Shown here in pieces: positions 62,501 through 64,000 of a stretch of 64,000 nt of DNA. This DNA comes from Tetrahymena elliotti 4EA. Taxonomy: Eukaryota > Ciliophora > Oligohymenophorea > Hymenostomatida > Tetrahymenidae. A model generated the notes under the pieces. The model saw nothing but the letters and a program-made list of their open reading frames with translations, searched no databases and had not been told where the DNA came from. The position numbers and the translations under genes were made by a program. Positions within the stretch are counted from its first letter, which is position 1. Each line of letters begins with the position of its first letter. The stretch spans positions 508,748 through 572,747 of the forward strand of contig JH720305.1 of assembly GCA_000231825.2 (NCBI GenBank), in the 5' to 3' direction.

Positions 62501-64000
62501 ATATCAAAATTTTTCAGCTTTTACTCTAAACCAATAATAAATGGAAGAGGTGCTTCCATATAAGTTTTAAACATGTCTGGAAGAATAGGTATATATACAT
62601 GATTCCATTAAAAGGGGAAAATAAGACTAATTAAAGCTTCTGCTACTTAAGTAATTACAGATTTATATTTACTTATGATAAACAACTTCTTTTCAAGTAA
62701 AATACACTCAAATAAGAAAATAATTTTATCAATATCAAGAAGTCTAAATAAAGTCAGCAAGCTTTTAGCACTGAATGGTGGATATTTATGAGAAGTACCA
62801 AAAACAACAGTTTCTATATAATTTATTTTAAATTTATTTTACAAAAAAATTATTGTCAATAAAAAAAAAGAACCTGCTCCAATTTCATATTGAATTCCTA
62901 GTTTACCCCAATCAGTTATTTCTAAAGGTAATCTGTTTGATAAAATAAAATAAAGTAAATTCAATCTCTCAAAAAAGTAAAATCTTGAAATAGATTTTTT
63001 AAATTTTATGAAATATAACAATTTATTATCAAATACCTAATATCATCTACAATATTGCAAATAAATCTTTCAATAGGAATTTCATTTTTAGATAAAGATA
63101 ATCTGTAGAGATGTTTTAATATTTATTTATATTCATCAAAGTAGTTATAGTGAGAAATCAAGCAAATCGCTTTTTGTACAAACAGAGGATTTTAATTATC
63201 AATAAAAATATGCCCCAACTAATTTTAATTTACATAAAATCATTTAAAATGTGTTAAGAGTGCTGTGCTTGAAACTTTATTGTAATTTAATAATTTTTGT
63301 TTCTTTTTTTTATCTATTTCAAGTTAAATGCTACAACTAACTTTCTTCAATTAATTCTTGAATATTTTTTAAAATAAATTTATTTTTACTTATTCTATCA
63401 ACTTTTTATCTGGGACTTCATTAAAAATTAGGCAAGTACAATATATTCTACAGCCATCTTGAAGAGTGAGAACAAAGCTAAAGCACTCAGGTTAAGTCAA
63501 GTTATTCCTTTTAAATCTAACACCTTCTGGAAAGCAAAATTAAGAAACTGCATCTGGAAAAGGCTTTTTGAAATGTAAATTTATCATTAATGAATAAAAT
63601 TAAAATAAAATGACTACAGTATGAGTGTGGTCAACTAAAGGATATCTATCTAGTACTGCTGGCTTAAATCTTTTGTTTTATATTTCGAAATCTTTATAAT
63701 TAATCATCAAAAATAACATTAAATTTGAGTTTTATTGCATCAAACAATCAAATACAATTGTTTTTCTTTTTTCAAGAATAACTAACTGAAGAGTTAAAGC
63801 AAATCAAATAATATATTATTAAAATACCTCTCATATATGAGAAAACTCTATTTTTTTCTTCAATACCGAATGAAAAATTAATAATTTCATGTTAAATTGG
63901 GACAACTACATGTAAATCTCCATTTTTAAGTTTGTTGTTGTTTGACGTTTTTGCTGTTATAACTTTAACTCTTAAAATCTATGTGTTGAAATTCTTTTTG
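59509..64000 (-). CDS. DENND4-like Rab GEF (5' end outside window)
   Basis: Minus-strand gene entering from beyond 64000 and ending at TGA 59509-59511. The DENN module is complete in order. uDENN has FKPAVLDRYPLVDHTHT and then SQFCFPEGVRFKR. cDENN has KAICLISHYNYFDEY, PIERFICNIVDDI, a LIFPFQWNHVYIPILPDMF stretch and EAPLPFIIGLE. dDENN has IRDSFLEFVSSFMMKY and TETTMFSYFIETR. After it a pentatricopeptide-like repeat reads MYRFVIEACGYYGKDDKVIE (60780-61000), and near 60420-60560 a C-terminal zinc-type element reads CPKCNRNLFPEEII and TKCPIPQCSHEFV. PPR plus this Cys motif after a DENN module is the hallmark of DENND4/Crag, known as an exchange factor for Rab10/Rab11-type GTPases. Many short introns; one holds a TTTG microsatellite. 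The last exon encodes a Lys/Gln-rich tail. Family is strong; the N-terminus is missing. Confidence 0.9.
60285..60307. repeat. TTTG microsatellite in an intron
   Basis: Five TTTG units in tandem lie in a noncoding stretch of the DENND4-like gene, between the exon encoding the Cys motif and the next exon. Confidence 0.85.

Noticed and set aside
1..64000. CRISPR arrays, insertion sequences, operons, Shine-Dalgarno sites
   Set aside because: The window is eukaryotic; no regularly spaced identical repeats, transposase-like frames or bacterial signals were seen.
1..64000. Telomere or chromosome-breakage signal
   Set aside because: Neither end shows G4T2/C4A2 repeats and I saw no 15-base Tetrahymena-type breakage sequence.

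Overview
The window looks like macronuclear-type DNA of a ciliate, most likely Tetrahymena or a close relative. It is very AT-rich. Every recognisable gene reads through in-frame TAA and TAG codons as glutamine and ends only at TGA. Coding blocks are split by short AT-rich introns (about 45-300 nt, GTA...TAG type). Under the standard code only short fragments stay open, so gene limits here come from reading the frames with TAA/TAG = Gln and matching family motifs. No G4T2/C4A2 telomeric repeats, rRNA or tRNA genes were seen. Small exons and some splice sites are provisional.

Layout. 1-9.1 kb, plus strand: a leucine-rich-repeat gene, an unrecognised ~0.7-0.8k-residue protein gene, and a Deltex-type E3 ubiquitin ligase (RING plus Deltex C-terminal domain). 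9.9-21.5 kb, minus strand: an acyl-CoA dehydrogenase/ACX4-like enzyme, a small possibly broken gene, an oxysterol-binding-protein-related lipid carrier, a VAP-like tail-anchored MSP protein and an ABCF3/GCN20-type ATPase. 22.6-32.7 kb, minus: an ABCC (MRP-like) transporter and a sortilin/VPS10 receptor. 34.6-45.3 kb, minus: a protein with ePHD, PHD and ePHD fingers, a Cys-rich single-pass membrane protein with a Gln/Asn-rich tail, and a PTEN phosphatase. 46.2-52.9 kb, minus: a 2,200-residue very-large-inducible-GTPase (VLIG)-like protein. 52.9-56.6 kb: a gene-free interval with two families of triplicated repeats. 56.7-58.8 kb, plus: an ankyrin-repeat coiled-coil protein. 59.5-64 kb, minus: a DENND4-like Rab exchange factor whose 5' end lies outside the window.

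How the genes relate. Several products belong to membrane identity and traffic: the VAP anchor and the OSBP-type lipid carrier (neighbours), PTEN (phosphoinositide turnover), sortilin (cargo sorting), the DENN protein (Rab activation) and the ABCC transporter. This is a theme, not evidence of an operon: ciliate genes are transcribed singly and the adjacency may be chance. The observations most worth checking are the altered PTEN active site, the VLIG-type GTPase with an unusual P-loop, the Deltex ligase with a substituted ADP-ribose pocket residue, and the triplicated ~135-bp element at 54.7-55.4 kb.
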